From contig JANRJC010000017.1 of assembly GCA_033764335.1 (NCBI GenBank), positions 310,001 through 374,000 on the forward strand: DNA of 64,000 nt, read 5' to 3'. Position numbers and translations under genes: made by a program. The DNA is from JAGQVA01 sp033764335 (GTDB taxonomy: Bacteria > Bacteroidota > Bacteroidia > J057). The notes under the pieces are model-generated. The model was not told the origin of the DNA, made no database searches, and was given only the letters and a program-made list of their open reading frames with translations. Positions 7,893 to 15,380 of this stretch are shown here, piece after piece. Position 1 is the first letter of the stretch; the number at the start of each line of letters is the position of its first letter.

Positions 7893-8357
7893 TCAAAACA
7901 CCCATAATCCTTCCTCATCCATCCTGATTTCCACCCTTTTTTCCTCAAACCCCAACTGGATAATATGGTTGGCAAACTGCCCGTGATCGTGTTCTTCCAA
8001 ACCTACTGAAATCACTTTTTTACCCAAAAGAGAAACCCATACCGGTGAAGAACTCATGTCAATACGATCCAGTACTACCTGCCCCTGAAATTGCCGGAAT
8101 ACCCTGGTCTGCTCAAATCCATAGTTCAATGGTTTGATTGTGATACCCGAACTGTTTTCCCCTGCGTGAATGGTCAAATGCACATTTTCCGAAAAAAAAA
8201 GCTCCACCCAGTCCAATGATTCAAACCCTTCGCCATGGGCAGACAGATTTTTCCAGACCGTATAAAACACCCGCTCCAGCGTTTCACCCTGAATGGCCGC
8301 CAACTGCTTTTTTTCTGACTCAGAGAAGTATCCCGGAATTTGTTCAAACATGCTCAT
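7893..8357 (-). CDS. Hypothetical cytoplasmic protein, 154 residues
   Basis: I do not recognise a family. The protein starts MSMFEQIPGYFSESEKKQLA at 8357; a longer frame exists upstream but would run antisense into the divergent surface-protein gene and through its promoter region, so this start is preferred. There is no signal peptide or membrane segment. The sequence is mixed alpha/beta with many acidic residues (GLEEHDHGQFANHI, VEIRMDEEGLWVF at the end). It is divergently arranged with the T9SS type B protein gene about 90 bases away. Coding is supported by length, amino-acid composition and good packing between neighbours, not by homology. Confidence 0.65.
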   Translation of the reverse strand: MSMFEQIPGYFSESEKKQLAAIQGETLERVFYTVWKNLSAHGEGFESLDWVELFFSENVHLTIHAGENSSGITIKPLNYGFEQTRVFRQFQGQVVLDRIDMSSSPVWVSLLGKKVISVGLEEHDHGQFANHIIQLGFEEKRVEIRMDEEGLWVF

Positions 8358-8448
8358 TTTCTTTCTCCGGCAAATTCTGTAAGTTGAGTTAAAAAGCCAA
8401 ATAAGGCCGCTATTTTTTATGAAACGACCGTTTAGGAAAAATTTTTCC

Positions 8449-10479
8449 ATGAAAAATATCAACACTAAAAAATGGTTTTGCGCAATAATTTTTTTCCCGC
8501 TGTATGGCTTTGGGCAGAACCTTGTCAGCAATCCGGGGTTTGAACAACACAGTGCCCTGCCAGTTTTTCTTTCCGGCTGGTCTCTCGTAAACGGTTGGAA
8601 CAATGCAGGCTACGGCATTACTACGCCGGATTATTACCACTCCGGTAGTGTCTCGGTTGCCGCAGGCCTCCCTAATTCTCAGTTTGCCCGAATCTCTCCT
8701 TTTGCCGACAGTGCTATTATGGGGTATTATGCCTATGAAAAAGTCGGCAACCTCACCTACCGCGAATATATTCAGACCCGGCTGACTTCTCCCCTTATCC
8801 CCGGAACGGCATACCGGGTTTCGATGGCTCTTTCCAATGGCAATACCAAACCACCGGCATTTGGAGGTACCAATGGAGCCGGTATTCTTTTTTCGGTATT
8901 ACCGGTGAGCCAGACCGCCACGGGACCTGCCTATACCGGGCCTATCAACCTCAGCGCCGACTGGCACCTTCCGGATATTCTATGGGATTCCGGCTGGCAG
9001 AAATTTACTTTTTTTTACCTCTCCTACGACCCGGCTGAATACCTGACTATTGGCAATTTCCTACCGGACAGTGCCACCCTTAAATATCATCCGTCGGGTA
9101 CAATTCCATTCAGTTTTGCCTCCTACTTCTATGTGGATGAAGTTTCGGTAGTTCCTACCCTGCTCCTCAGCGGAAATGATACGATCTGTCAGGGTGATAC
9201 GGCTTTTCTTTCCGCCACATTAGCTCCTTCCTGGAAATGGATAACCAGCGACGGGCACAACATCGGAAATTCGCAAACCCTTTCCGTCAGCCCGGCAACA
9301 ACTACCACTTATCAGGTAATTTCCGGAACCGATACTGCCCGCCATACGGTATTTGTCATTCCCCTCCAGGCCTTAGACCTCGGCTCCGATACGATCCTTT
9401 GCACCGGAGAAACACTGACCCTCCGGGCATTTACCCCCGATACTCGAAGCTATTTATGGCAGGACGGGTCGGACCAGCCGGAACTGACCGTCGGGCAGGC
9501 GGGAACTTATTATGTCACCGTCGGCCACGCCTGCGGAACTCTTACCGATACCCTGCAAATTTCCACACAGGAGCCTCCTCGGTTGGAACTCGGCGACGAT
9601 GAAACCACCCTCTGCACAGGAGAAGAAATCATACTCACAGGGGTTCCGGGAATCGTTTGGGAAAATGGCAGCAGAGACCCCCTCCGCACCATCCGGAGCG
9701 GAGGTTTATTCACCGGAGAAGTGCGCAACCATTGCGGTTTTGCCCGCGATACCGTGAGAGTGAAGATGGGATTTTCGGCTTTGGTCAATTTGGGAAATGA
9801 TACAACCCTTTGCAATAACGAATCACTGGTGCTGGACGTTTTACAAAATGGCGAAGCCGATTATTTGTGGTCCGACGGCACCCAGCAGCCCTTTCTTCAG
9901 ATAGGAACACCCGGAATATTTTCCGTGCGGGTTACCACAGAATGTGGCACCTGGCGGGATGAAATCCTCGTAAACTATCTCACCCCGCCACAAATAAACC
10001 TCGGCAAAGACACCACCCTCTGCACAGACAGAGCAGAGAGTTTTACCCTTTACGCCTATCAGCCCTTTGCCCGGTATCGCTGGCAGGACGGATCCGACAA
10101 ACCCTATTTTGAGGTCAAACAAGCAGGTTTATATCGGGTAGAAATTTCTAACGAATGTGGCATAACCACCGACGAAATTCAGGTGGAGGAAGAACTATGC
10201 GACTGCCACGTATTTTTCCCCAATGCATTTACCCCCAACGATGACGCCGTAAATGAAACATTCGGAGCAGTCTATAGCTGCGAAATCAGTTCCTGGCAAA
10301 TGACAATATACGACCGTTGGGGCAAACTTTTAGATTCGGCAGAAAACCCCGACTATCAGTGGGACGGAAAGTTTCGTGGAAAAGAATGCCCGGAGGGAGT
10401 ATATGTGTGGAAATTGCGTTATAATCGAAAAAACGAACCCATTATTGAAAAAGGCGGTACCATTACATTGATCCGATAA
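8449..10479 (+). CDS. T9SS type B sorting-domain surface protein with repeated Ig-like modules
   Basis: About 676 residues from the ATG at 8449, which gives a clean signal peptide (MKNINTKKWFCAIIFFPLYG then FGQ); an in-frame ATG 30 bases earlier is possible. The first 220 residues (NLVSNPGFEQ...) look like a galactose-binding-type beta-sandwich. Then come about five repeats with the pattern LGxDTTLCxxE...W.DGS.....G.Y.V.V...CG...D, each with two Cys that could form a disulfide. The end is a gliding-motility-associated C-terminal (CHU_C / type B) domain: FFPNAFTPNDDAVNETFG and YDRWGKLL. That tail directs secretion and surface attachment by the type IX system. Likely a large surface or adhesion protein; ligand unknown. 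Confidence 0.85.
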   Translation: MKNINTKKWFCAIIFFPLYGFGQNLVSNPGFEQHSALPVFLSGWSLVNGWNNAGYGITTPDYYHSGSVSVAAGLPNSQFARISPFADSAIMGYYAYEKVGNLTYREYIQTRLTSPLIPGTAYRVSMALSNGNTKPPAFGGTNGAGILFSVLPVSQTATGPAYTGPINLSADWHLPDILWDSGWQKFTFFYLSYDPAEYLTIGNFLPDSATLKYHPSGTIPFSFASYFYVDEVSVVPTLLLSGNDTICQGDTAFLSATLAPSWKWITSDGHNIGNSQTLSVSPATTTTYQVISGTDTARHTVFVIPLQALDLGSDTILCTGETLTLRAFTPDTRSYLWQDGSDQPELTVGQAGTYYVTVGHACGTLTDTLQISTQEPPRLELGDDETTLCTGEEIILTGVPGIVWENGSRDPLRTIRSGGLFTGEVRNHCGFARDTVRVKMGFSALVNLGNDTTLCNNESLVLDVLQNGEADYLWSDGTQQPFLQIGTPGIFSVRVTTECGTWRDEILVNYLTPPQINLGKDTTLCTDRAESFTLYAYQPFARYRWQDGSDKPYFEVKQAGLYRVEISNECGITTDEIQVEEELCDCHVFFPNAFTPNDDAVNETFGAVYSCEISSWQMTIYDRWGKLLDSAENPDYQWDGKFRGKECPEGVYVWKLRYNRKNEPIIEKGGTITLIR

Positions 10480-10498
10480 ATAAGGAAGGTTACTTTTG
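10468..10498 (+). promoter_or_regulatory. Promoter of mogA
   Basis: TTG (10468-10470), 20 bases, TACTTTTG (10491-10498): a full match to TTG-N19/21-TAnnTTTG. The first element lies inside the last codons of the preceding gene (stop at 10479). Predicted start near 10505 leaves a leader of only about 10 bases before the ATG at 10516. Confidence 0.7.
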
Positions 10499-10515
10499 CG
10501 GAAACGAAATTTCCC

Positions 10516-11055
10516 ATGAACGACCGCCCCGTAAAAATCGGCATTATTAATGTCTCCGACCGCGCCAGCGCGGGTATTTATGAAGACCTTCCCGGGAAGG
10601 CCATCGTCGCAACCCTACAAGAGTACCTGATCACCCCCTGGGAGCCGGTATATAAAGTTATTCCCGACGAACAAGACCAGATTGAAGCCGCCTTAAAATA
10701 CATGGCCGACGAAGCCGGATGTTGCCTTATTGTCACTTCCGGAGGAACAGGCCCCGCCAAACGCGACGTCACCCCGGAGGCAACCGAGGCAGTATGCGAC
10801 AAGATGATGCCCGGTTTTGGAGAACGAATGCGCGCCGAAAGCCTCAAATATGTGCCGACGGCCATCCTTTCCCGGCAGACCGCCGGTATCCGAAATCGCA
10901 CCCTGATTGTCAATCTTCCCGGCAAACCCAAAGCCATACGCGAATGCCTCGACGCCATTTTCCCCGCGGTGCCTTATTGCATAGATTTGCTGGAAGGCCC
11001 TTTTTTAGTTTGCAACGAAACCATCATCAAACCCTTCCGCCCCAAAGCGGGTTGA
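10516..11055 (+). CDS. mogA: Molybdopterin adenylyltransferase (MogA/MoaB family)
   Basis: Activates molybdopterin by adenylylation before molybdate insertion in molybdenum-cofactor synthesis, a cytoplasmic reaction. The 179-residue protein has the family's start (KIGIINVSDRASAGIYEDL), the nucleotide loop VTSGGTGPAKRDVTPEAT, and the NLPGKPKAIRECL motif near residue 140. Length and motifs fit MogA and the related MoaB. No other cofactor genes or molybdoenzymes are in the window, so the substrate is assigned from family knowledge. It has its own strong promoter and ends about 90 bases before the M16 peptidase gene. Confidence 0.9.
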   Translation: MNDRPVKIGIINVSDRASAGIYEDLPGKAIVATLQEYLITPWEPVYKVIPDEQDQIEAALKYMADEAGCCLIVTSGGTGPAKRDVTPEATEAVCDKMMPGFGERMRAESLKYVPTAILSRQTAGIRNRTLIVNLPGKPKAIRECLDAIFPAVPYCIDLLEGPFLVCNETIIKPFRPKAG

Positions 11056-11097
11056 TACTATTGCTCATTGGTAAAAACAATATTTCTTTAATCCTTG

Positions 11098-11105
11098 TAT
11101 ATTTG
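11098..11105 (+). promoter_or_regulatory. Possible -7 element of the M16 peptidase gene
   Basis: TATATTTG is an exact match to TAnnTTTG, 39 bases before the ATG at 11145. No TTG is found at the right upstream distance, so this is a partial promoter match. Confidence 0.4.
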
Positions 11106-11144
11106 TCAATCCTATCCAAAGTAAGACAACCAAAACCTTCTATT

Positions 11145-14012
11145 ATGAAAAAAATTTCCCTTGCATTAGGGTTTGTACTGGGGATGATATTTTTATCACC
11201 GGTTTCCGTAACCGCCCAAAGTACCGCTACCCTCAACATCGCCGCCGATGTAGAGAAAAAAGTAAATCCGCAGGACGCCGAGATACCTTTTGACCCGGAA
11301 ACCCGCACCGGAACCCTGGAAAACGGGTTGCGTTACTACATCCGAAAAAATGCCCTGCCGGAAAACTACGCAGAACTTCGCCTCGCCGTAAACGCCGGTT
11401 CGATTCAGGAAACCGACGAACAACAGGGGCTCGCGCATTTTGTGGAGCACATGTGTTTCAATGGAACCAAAAATTTCCCTAAAAGTGCCCTTGTTGACTA
11501 TCTCGAATCCATTGGCACCAAATTTGGCGCGCACCTGAACGCTTTTACCAGCTTTGATGAAACCGTCTATATGCTCCGCGTGCCGACCAACGACGAAGAA
11601 AAATTCAACAAAGGTATGAGCATCCTCGAAGAATGGGCACACAATGTAACCTTTGAGGGGGAAGAAATTGACAAGGAAAGAGGCGTTGTGGTAGAAGAAT
11701 GGAGAACCCGGCTCGGAGCATCCAACCGTATTATGCAGGAAACCCTTCCCAAAACTTTTTACAACTCCCGGTATGCCGACCGCCTTCCGATCGGGAAAAA
11801 AGAAATTCTGGAAAACTTCGAATACGAAACTTTGCGCCAGTACTACCGCGACTGGTACCGGCCAGATCTTATGGCCGTAGTCGCCGTAGGCGACTTTGAA
11901 GTAGAAGCCGTCGAAAAAATGATTCGCGAACGTTTTGGTAAAATCGCTCCGGTCAGCAATCCGAAACCCCGCGAAATCTTTGAAGTACCCAACCACAAAG
12001 AAACCCTTATTTCCATTATTTCCGACGAAGAAGCCTCCTCCAACCGGATCGAAGTCCAGTACAAACACGAAGTACGTGAGTATAACACCCTGGCCGACTA
12101 CCGGAAGTCTATCCTGGAGCGCCTCGCCAGCCAACTTATTGACCTGCGACTGGAAGAACTGATGCAGAGCGACAATCCGCCCTTTACTTTTGCCTATTCC
12201 GGTTACAGCGGACTGGCTCGCTCCAAAGACGATTATACCTCCCTGGCCATTGTGCCTGACGGTGGTTTTATGCGTGGACTGGAAGCACTTTTGACCGAAA
12301 ATGAAAGAGCTATTCGATTTGGTTTTACCGAATCTGAACTCGAAAGAGCCAAAAAAAGCCTGATCGCCGGACTCGAACAGCGGGAAAGAGAAAAAGACAA
12401 AACCCCTTCCAACCGCCTGGTAATGTCCTATGTCTATCACTACCTTTCCGGCGATCCCGTGCCCGGTATCAGCAATACCTTGATGCTTCACCGGAAATTT
12501 CTGCCGGAGATCAAACTCGAAGAGGTTAATGAAGAATTTCGCGGTTTTATCACTGAAGAAAACCGGGTGATTACCCTCGCCGGTATCCGCAAAGAAGGGG
12601 TAGTGATGCCCGAAGAAGCCGATGTAAAAGACCTCTTAATCCGCATTTCCCAAAAAGAACTGGAACCCTATCAGGACGAAGTGATGGATGCTCCGCTGAT
12701 GGCAGAAATTCCCCAACCGGGAACCATTACCGAAACCAAAACCATCGAAAGCATCGGCGTAACCGAAATCACTTTTGCCAACGGAGTAAGGGTAATCCTT
12801 AAACCTACGGACTTCCAAAATGATGCTATCAGCATGCAGTCTTATAGCCCCGGCGGTACTTCCCTCTATTCCAATGAAGAATATATGTCTGCCTCCACTG
12901 CCAGTGGCATCGTAAGCCAGTCAGGACTCGGCGATTTCACTAATATTCAACTGGATAAATTCCTGGCAGACAAGGTGGCCAGTGTTTCTCCTTATATAAG
13001 CGAGTTGAACGAAGGTATAAACGGCAGTTGTTCGCCCAAAGACCTGACCACTTTTATGCAAATGGTCAATCTTTATTTTACCCGTCCGCGAAAAGACGAA
13101 ACCGCATTCACCTCTCTGATGACCAAAACTAAAGGTTATTTTGCCAATCTGCTTTCAAACCCGGAAATGTATTTCCGCAGTGAAGTGGCAAAAATTATGA
13201 GCAGCGACCATTTTCGCCGGGAATATATCGCTTCCCCCGAAAAACTCGATATGATCAAACTCGACGACGCTTTCCGGATTTATCAGGAGCGGTTTGCCGA
13301 TGCGGGGGATTTTACCTTCTTTTTTGTGGGTAATTTTGACGTGGAGGCCATCAAGCCGGTTCTTGCAACCTATCTCGGAAGCCTTCCCTCCAATGGCCGT
13401 ATCGAAAACTGGAAAGATGTCGGAGTCGTAAGCCCGGAAGGACCTTTGGAAAAAGTTTTTTATAAAGGCCGCGAACCCAAAAGCCTCGTTCAAATGAAAT
13501 GGCAGGGAGATTTTGAGTGGAACGGCAAAAATCGCTACAACCTCAATTCGATGGTTCAGGTACTTCGCATTATGCTGCGGGAGTCCATGCGGGAAGACAA
13601 AGGCGGAGTTTATGGAGTAGGTGCAAATGTAACCCCTTCCAAAGAACCCAAGTCGGAGTATGACATTACGATTTCCTTTACTTGTTCTCCCGAAAATGCC
13701 CGAAGCCTGATTGAGACAGCCCTAAAAGACATCGAAACCCTCAAAAAAGAAGGAGCCTCCGAAAAAAATCTTCAGAAAGTAAAAGAAGCCCAGCGGAAAG
13801 ATATTGAGGTCGGACTGAAAGACAATGGCTATTGGATGCAGGGACTGGTTTCCGCCTACCGATATAACGGAGACCCGGAAAACATGCTCAAACAACACGA
13901 AGCCATAGACAAACTCAAAAGCAGCGACGTGAAAAAAGCCGCGAAAAAATACTTTGTTCCCGGCAACTACGCTGAGTTTTTACTATTACCCGAAGAAAAA
14001 CAGGAGCGGTAA
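11145..14012 (+). CDS. Exported M16 family zinc metallopeptidase (PqqL-like)
   Basis: A 955-residue protein starting MKKISLALGF with a signal peptide ending near VTAQ (residue 25). The inverted zinc motif HFVEH is at 98-102 (His98, Glu101, His102) and the third ligand Glu178 follows at the canonical spacing of 76 residues (EEIDKERGVVVEEW). Two M16 halves are present, the second starting near residue 525 (TITETKTIESIGVTEITFAN) and lacking the zinc motif, as usual for single-chain double-domain members. The family degrades or processes peptides inside a closed chamber; the signal peptide places it in the periplasm. A much longer upstream frame overlaps mogA and is not used. Confidence 0.92.
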   Translation: MKKISLALGFVLGMIFLSPVSVTAQSTATLNIAADVEKKVNPQDAEIPFDPETRTGTLENGLRYYIRKNALPENYAELRLAVNAGSIQETDEQQGLAHFVEHMCFNGTKNFPKSALVDYLESIGTKFGAHLNAFTSFDETVYMLRVPTNDEEKFNKGMSILEEWAHNVTFEGEEIDKERGVVVEEWRTRLGASNRIMQETLPKTFYNSRYADRLPIGKKEILENFEYETLRQYYRDWYRPDLMAVVAVGDFEVEAVEKMIRERFGKIAPVSNPKPREIFEVPNHKETLISIISDEEASSNRIEVQYKHEVREYNTLADYRKSILERLASQLIDLRLEELMQSDNPPFTFAYSGYSGLARSKDDYTSLAIVPDGGFMRGLEALLTENERAIRFGFTESELERAKKSLIAGLEQREREKDKTPSNRLVMSYVYHYLSGDPVPGISNTLMLHRKFLPEIKLEEVNEEFRGFITEENRVITLAGIRKEGVVMPEEADVKDLLIRISQKELEPYQDEVMDAPLMAEIPQPGTITETKTIESIGVTEITFANGVRVILKPTDFQNDAISMQSYSPGGTSLYSNEEYMSASTASGIVSQSGLGDFTNIQLDKFLADKVASVSPYISELNEGINGSCSPKDLTTFMQMVNLYFTRPRKDETAFTSLMTKTKGYFANLLSNPEMYFRSEVAKIMSSDHFRREYIASPEKLDMIKLDDAFRIYQERFADAGDFTFFFVGNFDVEAIKPVLATYLGSLPSNGRIENWKDVGVVSPEGPLEKVFYKGREPKSLVQMKWQGDFEWNGKNRYNLNSMVQVLRIMLRESMREDKGGVYGVGANVTPSKEPKSEYDITISFTCSPENARSLIETALKDIETLKKEGASEKNLQKVKEAQRKDIEVGLKDNGYWMQGLVSAYRYNGDPENMLKQHEAIDKLKSSDVKKAAKKYFVPGNYAEFLLLPEEKQER

Positions 14013-14030
14013 AAGAGTAACGATTGCGAT

Positions 14031-14123
14031 TTCCAGCTAAAACTTGTATTTTAGGAGAGTTTTAGCTGGAAATCATTTTTTATGTCCAGCTAAAACAGGG
14101 TTTTTTACTTAGTTTTAGCTGGA
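14031..14123. repeat. Two tandem 40-bp inverted repeats (TCCAGCTAAAAC hairpins)
   Basis: TTCCAGCTAAAAC at 14031-14043 is perfectly complementary to GTTTTAGCTGGAA at 14059-14071. A second pair, TCCAGCTAAAAC at 14085-14096 and GTTTTAGCTGGA at 14112-14123, repeats the design. Both loops are 15 bases but of unrelated sequence, and the two units are offset by 54 bases. Four copies of one 12-mer in 93 bases is not chance. The unit lies just after the M16 gene and directly against the truncated ATPase remnant. It may be a terminator array or the scar of a repeat-mediated deletion. Confidence 0.85.
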
Positions 14124-14127
14124 TATA

Positions 14128-14730
14128 TTGGAAAATGGCGGGACGATCACAAAAATAATTGAAGAACTGCAACATTCGGGATTTATTCTCCCTTTTTACG
14201 CTTTTGGAAATAAGAAAAAAGACATTACCTATCGCCTGACCGATGAATATTCTATTTTTTACCTGACCTTCATCGAAAATAAAAGGCTGGAAGAAAAAGG
14301 TATATGGAATAAATTCAGCCAAACCCAAATGTATAAAATCTGGACCGGCTATGCCTTTGAAAATTTATGCCTGAAACACATTCCCCAAATCAAAAAGGCG
14401 CTGGGTATATCCGGAGTTTATTCCGAAAGTTCGACCTACCGCAAGCAGGAAAAAGACGGGAAACCCGGCTTACAGATAGACCTTCTAATTGACCGAAATG
14501 ACCATGTAATCAACCTTTTTGAACTCAAATTTTACAACACCGATTTTACCGTTACAAAAACTTTTGCCCAAGAATTACGCACTAAAATGGCCGCATTCAA
14601 GGCCCATACACAAACCCGCAAGCAGCTATTTTTTACCCTTATGACCACCTTTGGGCTGGAACCCAACGAACACAGCCTGGGCCTGATTGATCAGGTGCTG
14701 ACAATGGATGTGTTGTTTGAGGAGGAATAA
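14128..14730 (+). pseudogene. C-terminal remnant of an AAA-family ATPase with DUF234-type nuclease-like domain
   Basis: The frame opens at a TTG at 14128 with only three further sense codons upstream before a TAG. It encodes about 200 residues that correspond to the end of the archaeal-type/Bacteroidota AAA ATPase family of roughly 380-residue proteins: ITYRLTDEYSIFYLTFIEN (winged-helix end), GYAFENLCLKHIPQIKKALG, and QIDLLIDRNDHVINLFELKF. The last segment has the D...E-x-K spacing of the PD-(D/E)XK fold. The P-loop ATPase half is entirely missing, and repeats occupy the junction. The remaining reading frame is intact, so the deletion may be recent. Annotated as a 5'-truncated gene; expression as a stand-alone domain cannot be excluded. 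Confidence 0.8.
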
Positions 14731-14806
14731 GAGCCATGAGTTGGGGAAATGACAGCGGTAAATACGTTTTTTCAACTGCTGCTAATATAGTTACTTAGTC
14801 TTTTTG

Positions 14807-15126
14807 AAAACTAGGTAAAGTCCCTTTATGCGTGCTTAGACGCGCCCCGAAAATAAAATTTGAGGGGTAGCATCTATTCTACAAACATTTAACCCCTCCG
14901 GGGTTTGATCTGCGATCAGCTTTTACGAATCGAAGATTCCCCTTTAAGGAGCGAGAAGTTCGACCCCGGAGGGGTACCCTGAAATACGGGTTTATCCGTC
15001 TTCGATTCTTTAAGAGCGCGAAGCGCGACCCCGGAGGGGTCAAATGTTTGTAGCTCTAAGCCGATCTCCTTATTTTTAGCTCAAAAGGCGCGTCCTCGCA
15101 CGCCTATTTGGCGTTTAGCTAGTTTT
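14807..15126. repeat. About 320-bp imperfect palindrome with nested conserved arms (MITE-like)
   Basis: Two arms of about 98 bases (14807-14904 and 15028-15126) are reverse complements of each other. The outer tips AAAACTAG and CTAGTTTT match exactly. A middle block GCGTGCTTAGACGCGCC (14830-14846) matches 15087-15103 at 14 of 17 positions. The inner blocks 14879-14904 and 15028-15053 match at 25 of 26 positions (core ACCCCTCCGGGGT). Spacings between blocks are the same on both sides (32 and 33 bases). The 123-base centre holds a third copy of ACCCCGGAGGGGT at 14963. No open frame of note is inside. This is the symmetry expected of a non-autonomous inverted-repeat element or a large structured RNA. 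Confidence 0.8.
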
Positions 15127-15171
15127 TACACTCAAACACAAGTCGCTTGCAAATTTTTTCGCCGTAGAATA

Positions 15172-15262
15172 AGGTTCTCGCAAAGTTCGCTAAGGTTCCG
15201 CAAAGACCGCCAAGTGCCTCTTCGCGCACTTTGCGAGTTTTTTGCGCACTTTGCGAGAACCT
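15172..15262. repeat. Inverted repeat with GCAAAG/CTTTGC motifs
   Basis: AGGTTCTCGCAAAG at 15172-15185 and CTTTGCGAGAACCT at 15249-15262 are perfect 14-base complements. Inside lie further short copies of the same theme (AAGGTTCCGCAAAG near 15192 and CGCACTTTGCGAG near 15225). It is separate from the 320-bp palindrome by about 45 bases and unrelated in sequence. With its neighbour it fills the 650-base gene-free stretch 14731-15380, in which I see no gene. Confidence 0.75.
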
Positions 15263-15307
15263 CTTTTTCGCAAACCAATCTCATTTGAGTAGAAATCCCC
15301 TTCCCCC

Positions 15308-15344
15308 AAAAAGAAACTCCCGAAACGAAGTTCGCTCCGGGAGT
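15308..15344 (-). terminator. Terminator of ahcY
   Basis: On the minus strand ACTCCCG (15344-15338) pairs with CGGGAGT (15322-15316). A small inner CGAA/TTCG pairing lies in the loop, and TTCTTTTT follows. It lies about 35 bases after the ahcY stop. Confidence 0.7.
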
Positions 15345-15380
15345 GTTATTTCTTAAAATCAACCGATTTATCTCGATGAC

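Noticed and set aside
10719..11144. N-terminal extension of the M16 peptidase frame
   Set aside because: It overlaps mogA in another frame and is Arg/His/Pro-rich; the ATG at 11145 gives a clear signal peptide.
11196..12491. Open frame of 431 codons on the minus strand
   Set aside because: It lies wholly antisense to the N-terminal half of the M16 peptidase, whose zinc motif and spacing are intact; the translation is Phe/Gly-rich without any motif.
15132..15362. 76-codon minus-strand frame after ahcY
   Set aside because: It runs through the GCAAAG inverted repeat and the ahcY terminator, so it is repeat-derived noise.
14013..15380. Insertion sequence or integrated element
   Set aside because: No transposase or integrase frame, and no target duplication that I could recognise at the edges of the palindrome; only repeats and a gene remnant.
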